DNA of 14,119 nt from F1-20-MAGs119 sp040401695 (lineage in GTDB: Bacteria > Actinomycetota > Acidimicrobiia > Acidimicrobiales > Ilumatobacteraceae), in the NCBI GenBank assembly GCA_040401695.1, contig JBBANY010000059.1:1-14119 (forward strand), given 5' to 3'. The position numbers and the translations under genes were made by a program. Shown here in pieces: positions 1 through 6,880 of the stretch (its first letter is position 1; each line of letters starts with the position of its first letter). Below the pieces are notes generated by a model that made no database searches, was not told the origin of the DNA, and saw nothing but the letters and a program-made list of their open reading frames with translations.

Positions 1-1
1 C

Positions 2-700
2 ACGCTCGCCTCGAGCGCCGCGCTCGAGGTGGCTTGCGCTCTTGCCCTCGGTTTTCAGGGTTTGGTCACCGAGTTGGCGGTGCTGTGCCGCCGGGCCGAG
101 CATGATGCGACGGGCGTGCCCTGCGGGATCATGGACCAGTTGTGCATCGCGGCGGGCCGTGCGGGCCAGGCAACCATGATCGACTGCCGGTCGCTCGAAG
201 TGTCGTACGTGCCGGTACCCGATTCGGTGAAGGTGGTTGTTCGATTCGTGGCCTCGCGCAGGCTGGAGGGTTCCGAGTATGCGACACGCGTGGCGGAATG
301 TGCCGCTGCCGAGGCAGTCGTCGGTCCGTTGCGGGATGCGGTATTGCGTGATCTGGTGGCGATCACCGACGAGCGCGTTCGACGACGCGCAGTGCACGTT
401 GTGTCGGAAAACGCCCGGGTTGGGTCGTTCGCTGCTGCAATGTCGTCGTACGACTTCGGATTGGCAGGCGAGATCATGCTCGAAGGCCACCGCAGCCTCG
501 CCGAGAACTTCGATGTATCGACTGCCGCGATGGACCGTGCGGTGCGCGAGATCGCCGAAACCCCGGGCGTCTACGGCGCCCGGATGACGGGGGGCGGCTT
601 CGGTGGCTGCGTGGTGGCGCTGTGCGAGCCGGATGCAAGGGTCGACGGTTGGGTGGTTTTGGCGTCAGACGGCGCGCGCGTCGAGCGCCTCAGCGCGTAG
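2..700 (+). CDS. galK: Galactokinase, C-terminal part (5' end outside the window)
   Basis: Galactokinase phosphorylates galactose to galactose-1-phosphate with ATP in the cytoplasm (Leloir pathway). The frame is open from base 2, so the N-terminal part, including the usual galactokinase signature, is missing; about 232 codons are seen. The visible part opens with the GHMP-kinase ATP-binding motif (LASSAALEVA). It then shows the CGIMDQ segment, whose Asp is the catalytic base in the family, followed by the IDCRSL strand. Near the C-terminus is the glycine-rich GHMP motif 3 (GARMTGGGFGGC). A SEY..R..EC segment and HRSL helix also fit GalK rather than mevalonate or homoserine kinases. The gene ends with TAG and overlaps the convergent acyl-CoA dehydrogenase by 11 bases. 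A GalNAc or other sugar kinase of the same family is possible without the N-terminus. Confidence 0.93.
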   Translation, partial: TLASSAALEVACALALGFQGLVTELAVLCRRAEHDATGVPCGIMDQLCIAAGRAGQATMIDCRSLEVSYVPVPDSVKVVVRFVASRRLEGSEYATRVAECAAAEAVVGPLRDAVLRDLVAITDERVRRRAVHVVSENARVGSFAAAMSSYDFGLAGEIMLEGHRSLAENFDVSTAAMDRAVREIAETPGVYGARMTGGGFGGCVVALCEPDARVDGWVVLASDGARVERLSA

Positions 701-1919
701 CGCGCCGGAAGGGTTGTGCCGGGTCTTCGCTCGGTTCGCGCGGAAGGCCGAGGATCTTCTCGCCGATGATGTTTTTCTGGATCTCGTCGGTGCCGCCTGC
801 GATCGACTGCGCGGGAGTCGACACGAGGACCTCGGCGATGATCGCGTGCAATGCATCATCGGTCTCGCGCAACATGCCGTCGGCGCCGGCAATCGCAGCG
901 TGGACGATGGCTGCTCGTCGGGCAACTTCGGATGCAGCGAGTTTGCCCAGAGAACCCTCGGGCCCCGGCTGACGACCGAGTTCGCGGTTGGCACGCGCGC
1001 GAAGGGCGGTCCATTCGTTCGCCATCCGAAAGGAATACAGGTCGGCGATGCGAGCGCGGATGATGGGGTCGTGGTTGACGCAATTGGTGCGAGCGCGGTC
1101 GGCGATGATGTCGGCGCGTCCGGCGCGCTGTGGGTACCAGATGTAAGTGGCGAAGTGGTCGTCGGCTTCGGCCTTGGCTTCGTCCACTGCACGTCCGGAT
1201 TGTGCGCTGAATCGGGGGCGCTTCATCGTCGCAAACGAACGCTCGTTGGCGAGCGTGGTTCGCGCAACGTCCCAACCCATTCCCAGGTCGCCAACGACGT
1301 TGGCTGCGGGTACGCGGGCGTTGGTGAGAAACACCTCATTGAACGACGCGTGCTGGTTCATTTGGACGATGGGCCGTACCTCGACGCCGGACTGGTGCAT
1401 GGGCAGGACCATGTAGGTGATTCCGCGGTGCTTCGGTGCGTCCCAATCGGTGCGCACCAGAAGCATTGCAAGGTCGGCATGGTGCGCGCTTGTGTTCCAC
1501 ACCTTCTGGCCATTCACCACCCACTCGTCGCCGTCGCGGACGGCGGTGGTCGAGAGGGATGCGAGGTCGGAGCCCGCGCCGGGCTCGCTGAAGAGTTGAC
1601 ACCACGTCAGTTCGCCCGTGAGTGTCTTTTTCAAGACTGCGTCATTCAGGGTGTCGCTGCCGTGCTTGAGAAGGGTTGGCGCGGCGAGAGTCATGCCACC
1701 GCCGAGCGGCATGCCGACTGCGCCCGCTTCGGCGAGTTCGTCGCTCACGACCTTGTCGGCCCACGCCGGGAGTCCCTTGCCGAACCAGCGCGGCGACCAC
1801 GACGGCACGGCCCAGCCCGAGTCGACGAGCAGCGTGCGCCAGTCGAGAAGCGGCATGGCAGGGTTCCAGTTCCGGGTGATCCATTCCCGTACTTCCGCGC
1901 GGACGTCGCTTTCGTTCAT
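690..1919 (-). CDS. Acyl-CoA dehydrogenase (FadE-like)
   Basis: This FAD enzyme should introduce an alpha-beta double bond into an acyl-CoA, the first step of beta-oxidation. I use the ATG at 1919, which overlaps the TGA of the TetR gene as ATGA and gives 409 residues, normal for the family; an upstream in-frame start would read into the regulator. Visible family marks are the N-terminal helical domain, the flavin-contacting WCQLFSEPGAGSDLASL segment, the WVVNGQKVWNTSAHHAD strand, and the C-terminal QSIAGGTDEIQKNIIGEKIL helix. In medium-chain dehydrogenase the catalytic Glu directly precedes the GT of that last motif. Here that place holds Gly, as in many mycobacterial FadE proteins, so the base must lie elsewhere or come from a partner subunit. 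It is the third gene of the LLM oxidoreductase-TetR-dehydrogenase operon. The substrate is unknown; branched, cyclic or steroid-type side chains are reasonable guesses. Confidence 0.92.
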   Translation of the reverse strand: MNESDVRAEVREWITRNWNPAMPLLDWRTLLVDSGWAVPSWSPRWFGKGLPAWADKVVSDELAEAGAVGMPLGGGMTLAAPTLLKHGSDTLNDAVLKKTLTGELTWCQLFSEPGAGSDLASLSTTAVRDGDEWVVNGQKVWNTSAHHADLAMLLVRTDWDAPKHRGITYMVLPMHQSGVEVRPIVQMNQHASFNEVFLTNARVPAANVVGDLGMGWDVARTTLANERSFATMKRPRFSAQSGRAVDEAKAEADDHFATYIWYPQRAGRADIIADRARTNCVNHDPIIRARIADLYSFRMANEWTALRARANRELGRQPGPEGSLGKLAASEVARRAAIVHAAIAGADGMLRETDDALHAIIAEVLVSTPAQSIAGGTDEIQKNIIGEKILGLPREPSEDPAQPFRRATR

Positions 1920-2599
1920 CGTGGCGGCGGAATGTCGAGGCCGCAGGCCGCGGCCCACATGTCGGTGAGGCGAGTGGCGGCGTCGTCGTCGTCGAATGCG
2001 TCACCCTCGAGATGCATCCAGCGTGCGAACCCGGACAACATCGAGACGAGGGCAGCCGACGTGATGTCGACATCGATCGTCTTGTCGGCCCTGCCCGCTC
2101 GTTGCCAGCGACGGATGGTGTCGGCAACACGGCCGACATGTCGTTGGTGCGACGCGAGCCGTGCCTTTGCGACGTCAGGGTCGTGGGCGGCCATCTCGTC
2201 GACGAGGCGGTAGAGATCGGCGTTCTCGCCGACGATACGCAGGTAGTTGCGGTTCGATGCAAGCAGGTTCTCGTAAGCGCCGGATTTTGCGGTGGGCGAC
2301 AGCATTGCAACCTGTTCGGCGATCTGACGGTCGATCCGCGCAGCGAGGTGGCGGAAGACGTGCACCTTCGACTCGAAGTAAGTGTAGAAACTTCCACGCG
2401 AGAGGCCCGCCTCGGCGACGATGTGCTCGACCGTCGTCGTTGCGTAGCCCTGCCGCGCGAAGCACGCACGTGCCGCGGCGAGAATTTCGTCGCGTGTGCG
2501 TTGCGACTTGTCGGTCGTCGGCCGCGCCGTCGTGACGCGTCTCTCGGCCGCGGTGCCGGTGGGGCGGTGGCCGCCGCGTGTGCGCTTTGTCCTCGTCAC
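1916..2599 (-). CDS. TetR/AcrR-family transcriptional regulator
   Basis: This is a one-component DNA-binding repressor that normally releases its operator when it binds a small ligand, often an acyl-CoA or pathway intermediate. I choose the GTG at 2599 (227 residues), which overlaps the TGA of the upstream LLM oxidoreductase as GTGA; the open frame extends to 2773 but only as an arginine-rich shadow of that gene. After a basic 30-residue tail comes the TetR helix-turn-helix at about residues 32-80, with the typical AARACFARQGYATTTVEHIV helices and the recognition part GLSRGSFYTYFESK. The remaining 145 residues are the helical ligand and dimer domain, not specific enough to name a ligand. Its gene sits between two enzyme genes in a translationally coupled operon, so it is probably autoregulated. 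Its likely target is the palindrome at 3480-3501. Confidence 0.92.
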   Translation of the reverse strand: MTRTKRTRGGHRPTGTAAERRVTTARPTTDKSQRTRDEILAAARACFARQGYATTTVEHIVAEAGLSRGSFYTYFESKVHVFRHLAARIDRQIAEQVAMLSPTAKSGAYENLLASNRNYLRIVGENADLYRLVDEMAAHDPDVAKARLASHQRHVGRVADTIRRWQRAGRADKTIDVDITSAALVSMLSGFARWMHLEGDAFDDDDAATRLTDMWAAACGLDIPPPR

Positions 2600-3462
2600 G
2601 GTTGCATCACCACGTCGGCGCGTTGAAGCAATGTGGCCATGGCTTCGATCGACTCGAGGTACTTGTCCACGGTGCGTTGACGGGGCTCGGGAACGAGGTG
2701 CGTGACGCCGACCTCGCGGTAGTGATCGATCTCGGCGAGGATCAGGTCGTTGTCGTCCTCGAGTGGATCCCAACGCGTGCGCATCGAGATCTCGTACTCT
2801 GGCTCTGGTCGGCCGGCGCGCAGCTTGTCGACCCGCGGTTTCGTTTCGTCGGGAGGGAGAAACGCCCCGTGCCAGCCATCGCCAACCGTGATCGCGCGGC
2901 GCAGTGCGATGTCGGCATGGCCGCCGATCCAGATGGGGATTTGGCGTTTCGGTTGTGGCTGTGCGCGGATCGATTCCATGTGGATCCCGTGGATGGGAAA
3001 GTCGATCGTCATGTGGTCGTTAGTCCAGACGTGGCGAATGATCTCGATCGCCTCATCCGTGCGGAGCCCGCGCTCGTCGAACGGCACGCCGATCGCGTCG
3101 AACTCGGCCTTCAGCCAGCCGGCCGCCGTACCGAGGATGAAACGTCCGCCGCTCATCAGGTCGATGGTGGCGATGGACTTGGCGACATGGATCGGGTTGC
3201 GCATCGGCAGAACGAGAACCGTCGTGCCCAGGCCGACCCGTTTCGTTGCGGCGGCAACCCACGCGAGTGCGGTGAGTGGCTCGTAGACGTACGCCGAGGG
3301 CGGGTATTGGGCGCCGGACGGAACGACGAGATGGTCGCTGACCCACACGTCCGCGTAGCCGAGTTCCTCTGCAAGGCGCGCCGCGCGGGTCATTGCCTCA
3401 CCGGACGCAGCGGGTCCGGCCTGGGGCAGGTGGACGCCTGCGGTCATGCAATTGATGCCCAT
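2596..3462 (-). CDS. LLM-class (luciferase-like) oxidoreductase, probably F420-dependent
   Basis: This is a TIM-barrel flavin or deazaflavin enzyme of 288 residues. In actinobacteria this group mostly uses coenzyme F420 for hydride transfer; the substrate is unknown. Visible marks are the N-terminal AARLAEELGYADVWVSDHLV strand-helix, VGLGTTVLVLPMRNP at 76-90, and a long signature at about 94-147. That signature contains AKSIATIDLMSGGRF, GTAAGWLKAEFDAIG and PFDERGLRTDEAIE, which resembles the Rv2161c-type F420 family (recalled, not searched). IPIWIGGHAD lies in the second half. The ATG at 3462 has no Shine-Dalgarno sequence, but a TAACCT -10-like box ends six bases upstream, so the transcript is probably leaderless; an in-frame ATG at 3447 is the alternative. 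This is the first gene of the minus-strand operon and overlaps the TetR start by four bases. Confidence 0.9.
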   Translation of the reverse strand: MGINCMTAGVHLPQAGPAASGEAMTRAARLAEELGYADVWVSDHLVVPSGAQYPPSAYVYEPLTALAWVAAATKRVGLGTTVLVLPMRNPIHVAKSIATIDLMSGGRFILGTAAGWLKAEFDAIGVPFDERGLRTDEAIEIIRHVWTNDHMTIDFPIHGIHMESIRAQPQPKRQIPIWIGGHADIALRRAITVGDGWHGAFLPPDETKPRVDKLRAGRPEPEYEISMRTRWDPLEDDNDLILAEIDHYREVGVTHLVPEPRQRTVDKYLESIEAMATLLQRADVVMQP

Positions 3463-3468
3463 GGCGAG

Positions 3469-3474
3469 AGGTTA
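3469..3474 (-). promoter_or_regulatory. -10-like box of a leaderless promoter for the LLM oxidoreductase operon
   Basis: Read on the minus strand this is TAACCT, fitting the actinobacterial TANNNT -10 pattern. Exactly six bases separate it from the ATG at 3462, so transcription starting about seven bases downstream would begin at the start codon. No Shine-Dalgarno sequence precedes the ATG, which agrees with leaderless translation. The operator palindrome begins five bases upstream of the box and would cover the -35 zone. Predicted from sequence only. Confidence 0.55.
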
Positions 3475-3479
3475 TGCCA

Positions 3480-3501
3480 TTTTCGACATCATTGTCGAAA
3501 A
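3480..3501. promoter_or_regulatory. Perfect palindrome between divergent promoters, probable TetR operator
   Basis: The arms TTTTCGACA and TGTCGAAAA are exact reverse complements of nine bases each, separated by four bases (TCAT). The 22-bp site is centred at 3490.5, almost exactly midway between the start codons at 3462 and 3518. It lies four to five bases behind the predicted -10 boxes of both promoters, overlapping both -35 zones. Size and symmetry are typical of a site for a TetR dimer, and a TetR gene is the second gene of one of the two operons. Binding by that protein is an inference. Confidence 0.75.
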
Positions 3502-3505
3502 CCGC

Positions 3506-3511
3506 TAGTTT
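3506..3511 (+). promoter_or_regulatory. -10-like box of a leaderless promoter for the dienelactone hydrolase operon
   Basis: TAGTTT fits TANNNT and is followed by exactly six bases before the ATG at 3518, the same geometry as the opposite promoter. There is no Shine-Dalgarno sequence upstream of the start, so a leaderless transcript is likely. A weak -35 candidate (TTCGAC at 3482-3487, 18-base spacer) lies inside the palindrome, so repressor binding would block it. Confidence 0.55.
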
Positions 3512-3517
3512 CGGATC

Positions 3518-4261
3518 ATGGCGCACAACGTGGCGGGTAAAGACACCTTCATCGAGACCACCGAAGGTTCGATGGAGACGTACGTGACGTCTCCGGTTGA
3601 TGCAGCCGGGGCCTTGCCTCTCGTGGTGTTCCTGATGGATGCGCTGGGCAAGCGGCCACTCCTGCATTCGATGGCCGATCGGATCGCATCCGAGGGTTAC
3701 CACGTGATGCTGCCGAACCTGTACTACCGGGAGACCCCGGGGTTCCGGCTCGACTTCTCGAGCAAGGAGTCCTTCGAGCGCATGCGTGGGCTGATGAGCA
3801 ACGTCGGCAACAGCATGGTGGTGCGCGATATTCAATCGCTTGTCGCGGTGGCCCACGCGAGCTCGAATGTCGACGTGTCGCGTGTGGGTGTGGTCGGGTA
3901 CTGCATGAGCGGACCCTTCGCCTTGTATGCCGCATCACAAATGGCCGACCGGGTGAAGGCTGCAGCATCGTTCTACGGCGTGCGATTGGTCACCGACAAG
4001 CCGAACTCGCCGCACGCGAATCTGGCGTCGGTGCGCGGTGAGGTCTATGTCGCGTGTGCCGAACACGATGACTACGTACCGCTGTCGATGGTCGATGAGT
4101 TCGAGGCCGCGATGGTGGCTTCGGGTGTGCGTGGCCGACTCGAGCGGTTCTGGGGGATGCACCACGGTTTTGCCTTCAACGACCGACCCCAGCACGACGT
4201 CGATGGCGAGCGTCGTCATTGGAAGGCGCTGTTGGATCTGTTCGCAAGAAACCTGAAGTGA
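3518..4261 (+). CDS. Dienelactone hydrolase family protein
   Basis: This is a cytoplasmic alpha/beta hydrolase of 247 residues. The type enzyme opens dienelactone to maleylacetate in chloroaromatic and modified ortho-cleavage pathways, but many relatives act on other lactones or esters. The full cysteine-type triad is visible: the nucleophile elbow GYCMSG with Cys129, the AEHDDYVP segment with Asp184, and MHHGF with His216. The early LVVFLMDALGKRP stretch and MLPNLYYR also fit the family, and length is normal. This is the first gene of the plus-strand operon. Its ATG is only six bases from a TANNNT box and appears leaderless. It is probably co-regulated with the divergent operon through the palindrome at 3480-3501. 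The substrate is unknown. Confidence 0.92.
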   Translation: MAHNVAGKDTFIETTEGSMETYVTSPVDAAGALPLVVFLMDALGKRPLLHSMADRIASEGYHVMLPNLYYRETPGFRLDFSSKESFERMRGLMSNVGNSMVVRDIQSLVAVAHASSNVDVSRVGVVGYCMSGPFALYAASQMADRVKAAASFYGVRLVTDKPNSPHANLASVRGEVYVACAEHDDYVPLSMVDEFEAAMVASGVRGRLERFWGMHHGFAFNDRPQHDVDGERRHWKALLDLFARNLK

Positions 4262-4272
4262 CGGGAGACAAG

Positions 4273-4623
4273 ATGAGCCAGATGATCGTTCTCGCCGGAG
4301 TTGGCGAATTCGAGACGCGTGAGGGTCGCGATGAATGCCTTCGCACGGGGGCGCCGCTTCAGTCGGCGACGCGCGATGATGAACCCGGGTGTTTGGCCTA
4401 CTACTTCGCGGCCGACCCGGTGAACGAGCGCGTGATGGTGGTGTGGGAACTGTGGGCCGACGAGGAATCGTTGGCGGCCCACTTCAAGCACCCGAACTAT
4501 CTCAACATGGGCGCAAACTTCGCGAAGTACGGGTGGGTGAAGGGTGACTTCAGGAAGTACCGCGTCGACCGTGTGTCGGCGGTGTACGACGAAAACTCCC
4601 GTCCGCGGGCTGATTTTTTCTGA
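4273..4623 (+). CDS. Antibiotic biosynthesis monooxygenase (ABM) domain protein
   Basis: This is a small ferredoxin-fold protein of 116 residues. ABM/YgiN-type proteins oxidise quinols or polyketide-like aromatics without cofactors, or act as small accessory or heme-handling proteins. The family pattern is clear in the middle: DEPGCLAYYFAADP, then VWELWADEESLAAHFKHPNY with the conserved E.W and H. I start at the ATG at 4273, which has GGGAG five bases upstream; an in-frame ATG at 4219 would overlap the hydrolase gene deeply and lacks a ribosome site. It lies 11 bases after the hydrolase stop and two bases before the next gene, so it is co-transcribed with both. Activity on a quinol or phenolic intermediate of the same pathway is plausible. 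Confidence 0.85.
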   Translation: MSQMIVLAGVGEFETREGRDECLRTGAPLQSATRDDEPGCLAYYFAADPVNERVMVVWELWADEESLAAHFKHPNYLNMGANFAKYGWVKGDFRKYRVDRVSAVYDENSRPRADFF

Positions 4624-4625
4624 CC

Positions 4626-5384
4626 ATGGGCGACTACGCGCGAGTCGAGCCGGCGGCGGATCACGTGGGTCGAGTGATCCTCAGCCAGCCCCCGAACAAC
4701 TTCTTCAGCGTCGGCATGATCGGTGAGATCGCCGAAGCCCTCGAGGCGTTCGACGTCGACGACGACTGTCGGGTGGTGGTTCTGTCGGCTGAAGGCAAGC
4801 ACTTTTGCGCAGGAGCCGATTTTTCGCGTCGCGACGCACGTGACGACACGGGTGAGTTGTATCGCACGGCGGTGCGCTTGTTCCGAACACGCAAGCCGAT
4901 CATCGCCGCGGTGCAGGGAGCCGCGATTGGCGGTGGTCTCGGAGTCGCGATGGCGGCCGACTTCCGATTGGTGTCTCCCTCGGCGCGTTTGAGCGCGAAC
5001 TTCGCACAACTCGGCTTCCACCACGGTTTTGGACTGTCAGTGACCCTGCCACGTCTCGTCGGGGTGCAACGCGCAGCGGATTTGTTGTTCACGGGTCGTC
5101 GGGTGCCGGGTGACGAGGCTGTCGCGTTAGGTCTTGCCGATCGATTGGTTGACGATGCAGATCTCCTCGATGTGGCGCTCGAGTACGCGCGGACGATCGC
5201 ATCGTCGGCACCGCTGGCAGTCGAATCGATTCGGGCGACGCTGCGGGGCGACTTGGGGGACAGGGTTGCGGTTGCCACGGAACACGAGTTGGCCGAACAA
5301 TTGCGGCTTCGCCGGACGAACGACTTCGCCGAAGGACTGCGCGCTACCGCCGAACGTCGCCCGGCCAGGTTCACGAGGAGCTGA
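4626..5384 (+). CDS. Enoyl-CoA hydratase/isomerase (crotonase) family protein
   Basis: This crotonase-fold protein of 252 residues is expected to act on an acyl-CoA thioester. Both oxyanion-hole segments are present: HFCAGADF at 59-66 and GAAIGGGLGVAMAADFRL at about 98-115. The two Glu that catalyse hydration in the rat enzyme are not conserved. In the usual QPE position the sequence reads AQLGF, putting Gly130 there, and the second place holds Asp152 (AADLLFTG). It may therefore be an isomerase, a hydrolase or C-C lyase of the superfamily, or a hydratase with changed chemistry. The ATG lies two bases after the previous stop with no clear ribosome site, suggesting translational coupling. The stop is one base before the next start. 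Confidence 0.9.
   Translation: MGDYARVEPAADHVGRVILSQPPNNFFSVGMIGEIAEALEAFDVDDDCRVVVLSAEGKHFCAGADFSRRDARDDTGELYRTAVRLFRTRKPIIAAVQGAAIGGGLGVAMAADFRLVSPSARLSANFAQLGFHHGFGLSVTLPRLVGVQRAADLLFTGRRVPGDEAVALGLADRLVDDADLLDVALEYARTIASSAPLAVESIRATLRGDLGDRVAVATEHELAEQLRLRRTNDFAEGLRATAERRPARFTRS
5375..5380 (+). promoter_or_regulatory. Shine-Dalgarno site that decides the start of the second LLM gene
   Basis: GAGGAG ends five bases before the GTG at 5386. This strong site within the last codons of the crotonase gene supports GTG 5386 over the open frame that continues upstream to 5134 and over the GTG at 5401. Confidence 0.75.
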
Positions 5385-5385
5385 C

Positions 5386-6294
5386 GTGTCATCTCGTGGT
5401 GTGAACGAACTCGTCGGCGGAGTGATTCTCGCTGCCGACATGATGTCGCGCGATGACCTGTTGGCGACGGTGTTGCGGCTCGAAGGCCTCGGCTACGACG
5501 AGGCTTGGGTGACCGACATGTACGGCCGCGAGATCTACGCAACGGCCGCATGGTTGTTGGCAAAGACGTCGCGAATTCGAATTGCATCGGGAATCGCCCA
5601 CATCTACGGACGCGATGCGATTGCGTCTGCACAGGCGGGACGGACGTTGTCGGAACTGTCCGACGGTCGGTTCGTCCAAGGGGTTGGTGTGTCGCACCCC
5701 ATAGCCGCAACGATGCGAGGGCTCGAGTGGGAAAACCCCATCGACAAAGCGTCGTCGTACTTGTCGGCTATGCGCGGTGAGACGCCGTTGGGCCTCCGTG
5801 CATCAGCTGACAGCGTGCCGCTGTATCTCGCGGCGCACGGACCAAAGATGTTGGGCGTTGCTGCCCGTCATGCCGATGGTGCGAACATCTACATGCAACT
5901 GCCCCAGTACATGAGCTTCGCACGCTCGGTTTTGGGGCCCGACAAGGTGCTGAACGTTGTGTTGCCGTGTTGCTTGACCACCGACCGCGAAGTTGGGTTG
6001 GCGGCAGGACGGGCGGCGCTGTCGATCTACCTGCCGCTGCCGGCCTATCAGCGACAGTGGGCCAAGCAAGGCTTCGATGAATCAGATTGGTCGGGCAGGG
6101 GGAGCGACCGCTTGGTCGAGGCCTATGTTCCGTGGGGTGACGCGACGACCATTGCGAATCGGATGGGCGAGTACCTCGAGGCGGGGGCTTCGAGAATCGT
6201 CGTGTCATCGATGCCCGCCGACCGCCGAAACCCCGATTCGCGTTGGGAATTACTAGAGGCCTTCGCTCCGTTTCGGCCTTCCGCGACGAACTAG
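5386..6294 (+). CDS. LLM-class oxidoreductase, probably F420-dependent (second paralogue)
   Basis: This is a TIM-barrel luciferase-like enzyme of 302 residues from the GTG at 5386, which follows GAGGAG with a five-base gap. Visible marks are LRLEGLGYDEAWVTDMYGRE near residue 30-49, IRIASGIAHIYGRDA at 64-78, and the ARTLSEL-like helix followed by SDGRFVQGVGVSH at 92-104. RGLEWENPIDKASSYLSAM follows, then VPLYLAAHGPKMLGVAARHADG. This pattern resembles the MSMEG_4141-type F420 family (recalled, not searched) and differs from the other LLM protein at 2596-3462, so the two are not recent duplicates. A PWGD...R..EYLEAGASRIV segment closes the barrel. It is the last gene of the tight four-gene plus-strand operon; the next gene starts 33 bases on with its own ribosome site. 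The substrate is unknown. Confidence 0.88.
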   Translation: MSSRGVNELVGGVILAADMMSRDDLLATVLRLEGLGYDEAWVTDMYGREIYATAAWLLAKTSRIRIASGIAHIYGRDAIASAQAGRTLSELSDGRFVQGVGVSHPIAATMRGLEWENPIDKASSYLSAMRGETPLGLRASADSVPLYLAAHGPKMLGVAARHADGANIYMQLPQYMSFARSVLGPDKVLNVVLPCCLTTDREVGLAAGRAALSIYLPLPAYQRQWAKQGFDESDWSGRGSDRLVEAYVPWGDATTIANRMGEYLEAGASRIVVSSMPADRRNPDSRWELLEAFAPFRPSATN

Positions 6295-6327
6295 TCTGAT
6301 TTCAACAGCTCACGACAGGGGGACATG

Positions 6328-6876
6328 ATGGCTGTGTTGGGTACGCCCTATCCGCTTTTCCAGCAGGCTTGGTTGGTCAACGACCTGGACAAAGCGATGA
6401 AGCACTGGCACGACACGTTTGGAGCGGGTCCGTTTTCGGTGACCGAGCACCACAAGTGCGATGAGTTCTGGTATCGCGGCACGAACCAGGAAGCCGACGT
6501 GTCCTACGCATTCGGCTATCTCGGCGACACGATGATCCAGTTCATCGTGCAGCACGACGACACGCCGTCGATCTACCGCGACATGTACAAGGCAGGGCAA
6601 GAGGGCTACCACCACCTTGCGTACCTTGTTACCGACTTTCAGGCCGAGCGCCAGCGACTGATCGACCTCGGCCTCGAGCCCGCCTGCGAACTGTTCGCCG
6701 ACGGTGTGCATGCGTCGTACTTCGACACGCGCCACATCAATGGCGGTTTCACCGAGATTCACGGCGACCCGCCGCACATCCTGCAGGTCTTCGCCCAGTG
6801 GCGTCGCGCCCACGAGATTCACCGCCCCGGCGATTCATTGATCTGGCGCCGCAAGCAGGGCCAGCGCTCCACCTGA
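6328..6876 (+). CDS. VOC-superfamily (glyoxalase/dioxygenase fold) protein
   Basis: This is a vicinal-oxygen-chelate protein of 182 residues, similar to the Glyoxalase_4 and methylmalonyl-CoA epimerase-like groups. These bind a divalent metal and act as lyases, epimerases or ring-cleaving dioxygenases. Two beta-alpha-beta halves are seen: QQAWLVNDLDKAMKHWHDTFG at the N-terminus, and EGYHHLAYLVTDFQAERQRL in the second half, whose His is a likely metal ligand. GFTEIHG carries the likely Glu ligand near the end. Two ATGs are adjacent in frame; I prefer 6328 because the G-run at 6318-6322 is then five bases away, against two bases from 6325. It could share the upstream operon's transcript. A hairpin repeat lies just after its stop and may end the transcript. 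Confidence 0.85.
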   Translation: MAVLGTPYPLFQQAWLVNDLDKAMKHWHDTFGAGPFSVTEHHKCDEFWYRGTNQEADVSYAFGYLGDTMIQFIVQHDDTPSIYRDMYKAGQEGYHHLAYLVTDFQAERQRLIDLGLEPACELFADGVHASYFDTRHINGGFTEIHGDPPHILQVFAQWRRAHEIHRPGDSLIWRRKQGQRST

Positions 6877-6880
6877 CCCT

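Noticed and set aside
603..2213. A 536-codon open frame on the plus strand
   Set aside because: It is antisense to the acyl-CoA dehydrogenase and TetR genes, which have clear motifs. Long shadow frames are expected in GC-rich DNA, and its protein shows no recognisable domain.
2600..2773. Upstream extension of the TetR frame to 2773
   Set aside because: The extra 58 residues are an arginine-rich shadow of the overlapping oxidoreductase. The GTG at 2599 forms a standard GTGA overlap.
2578..3540. A 320-codon open frame on the plus strand across the divergent promoter region
   Set aside because: It lies opposite the LLM oxidoreductase and would run through the operator and the hydrolase start. 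It shows no family motifs.
5134..5385. Upstream extension of the second LLM frame
   Set aside because: It overlaps the crotonase C-terminus. The ribosome site at 5375-5380 and the luciferase-like domain start fit the GTG at 5386.
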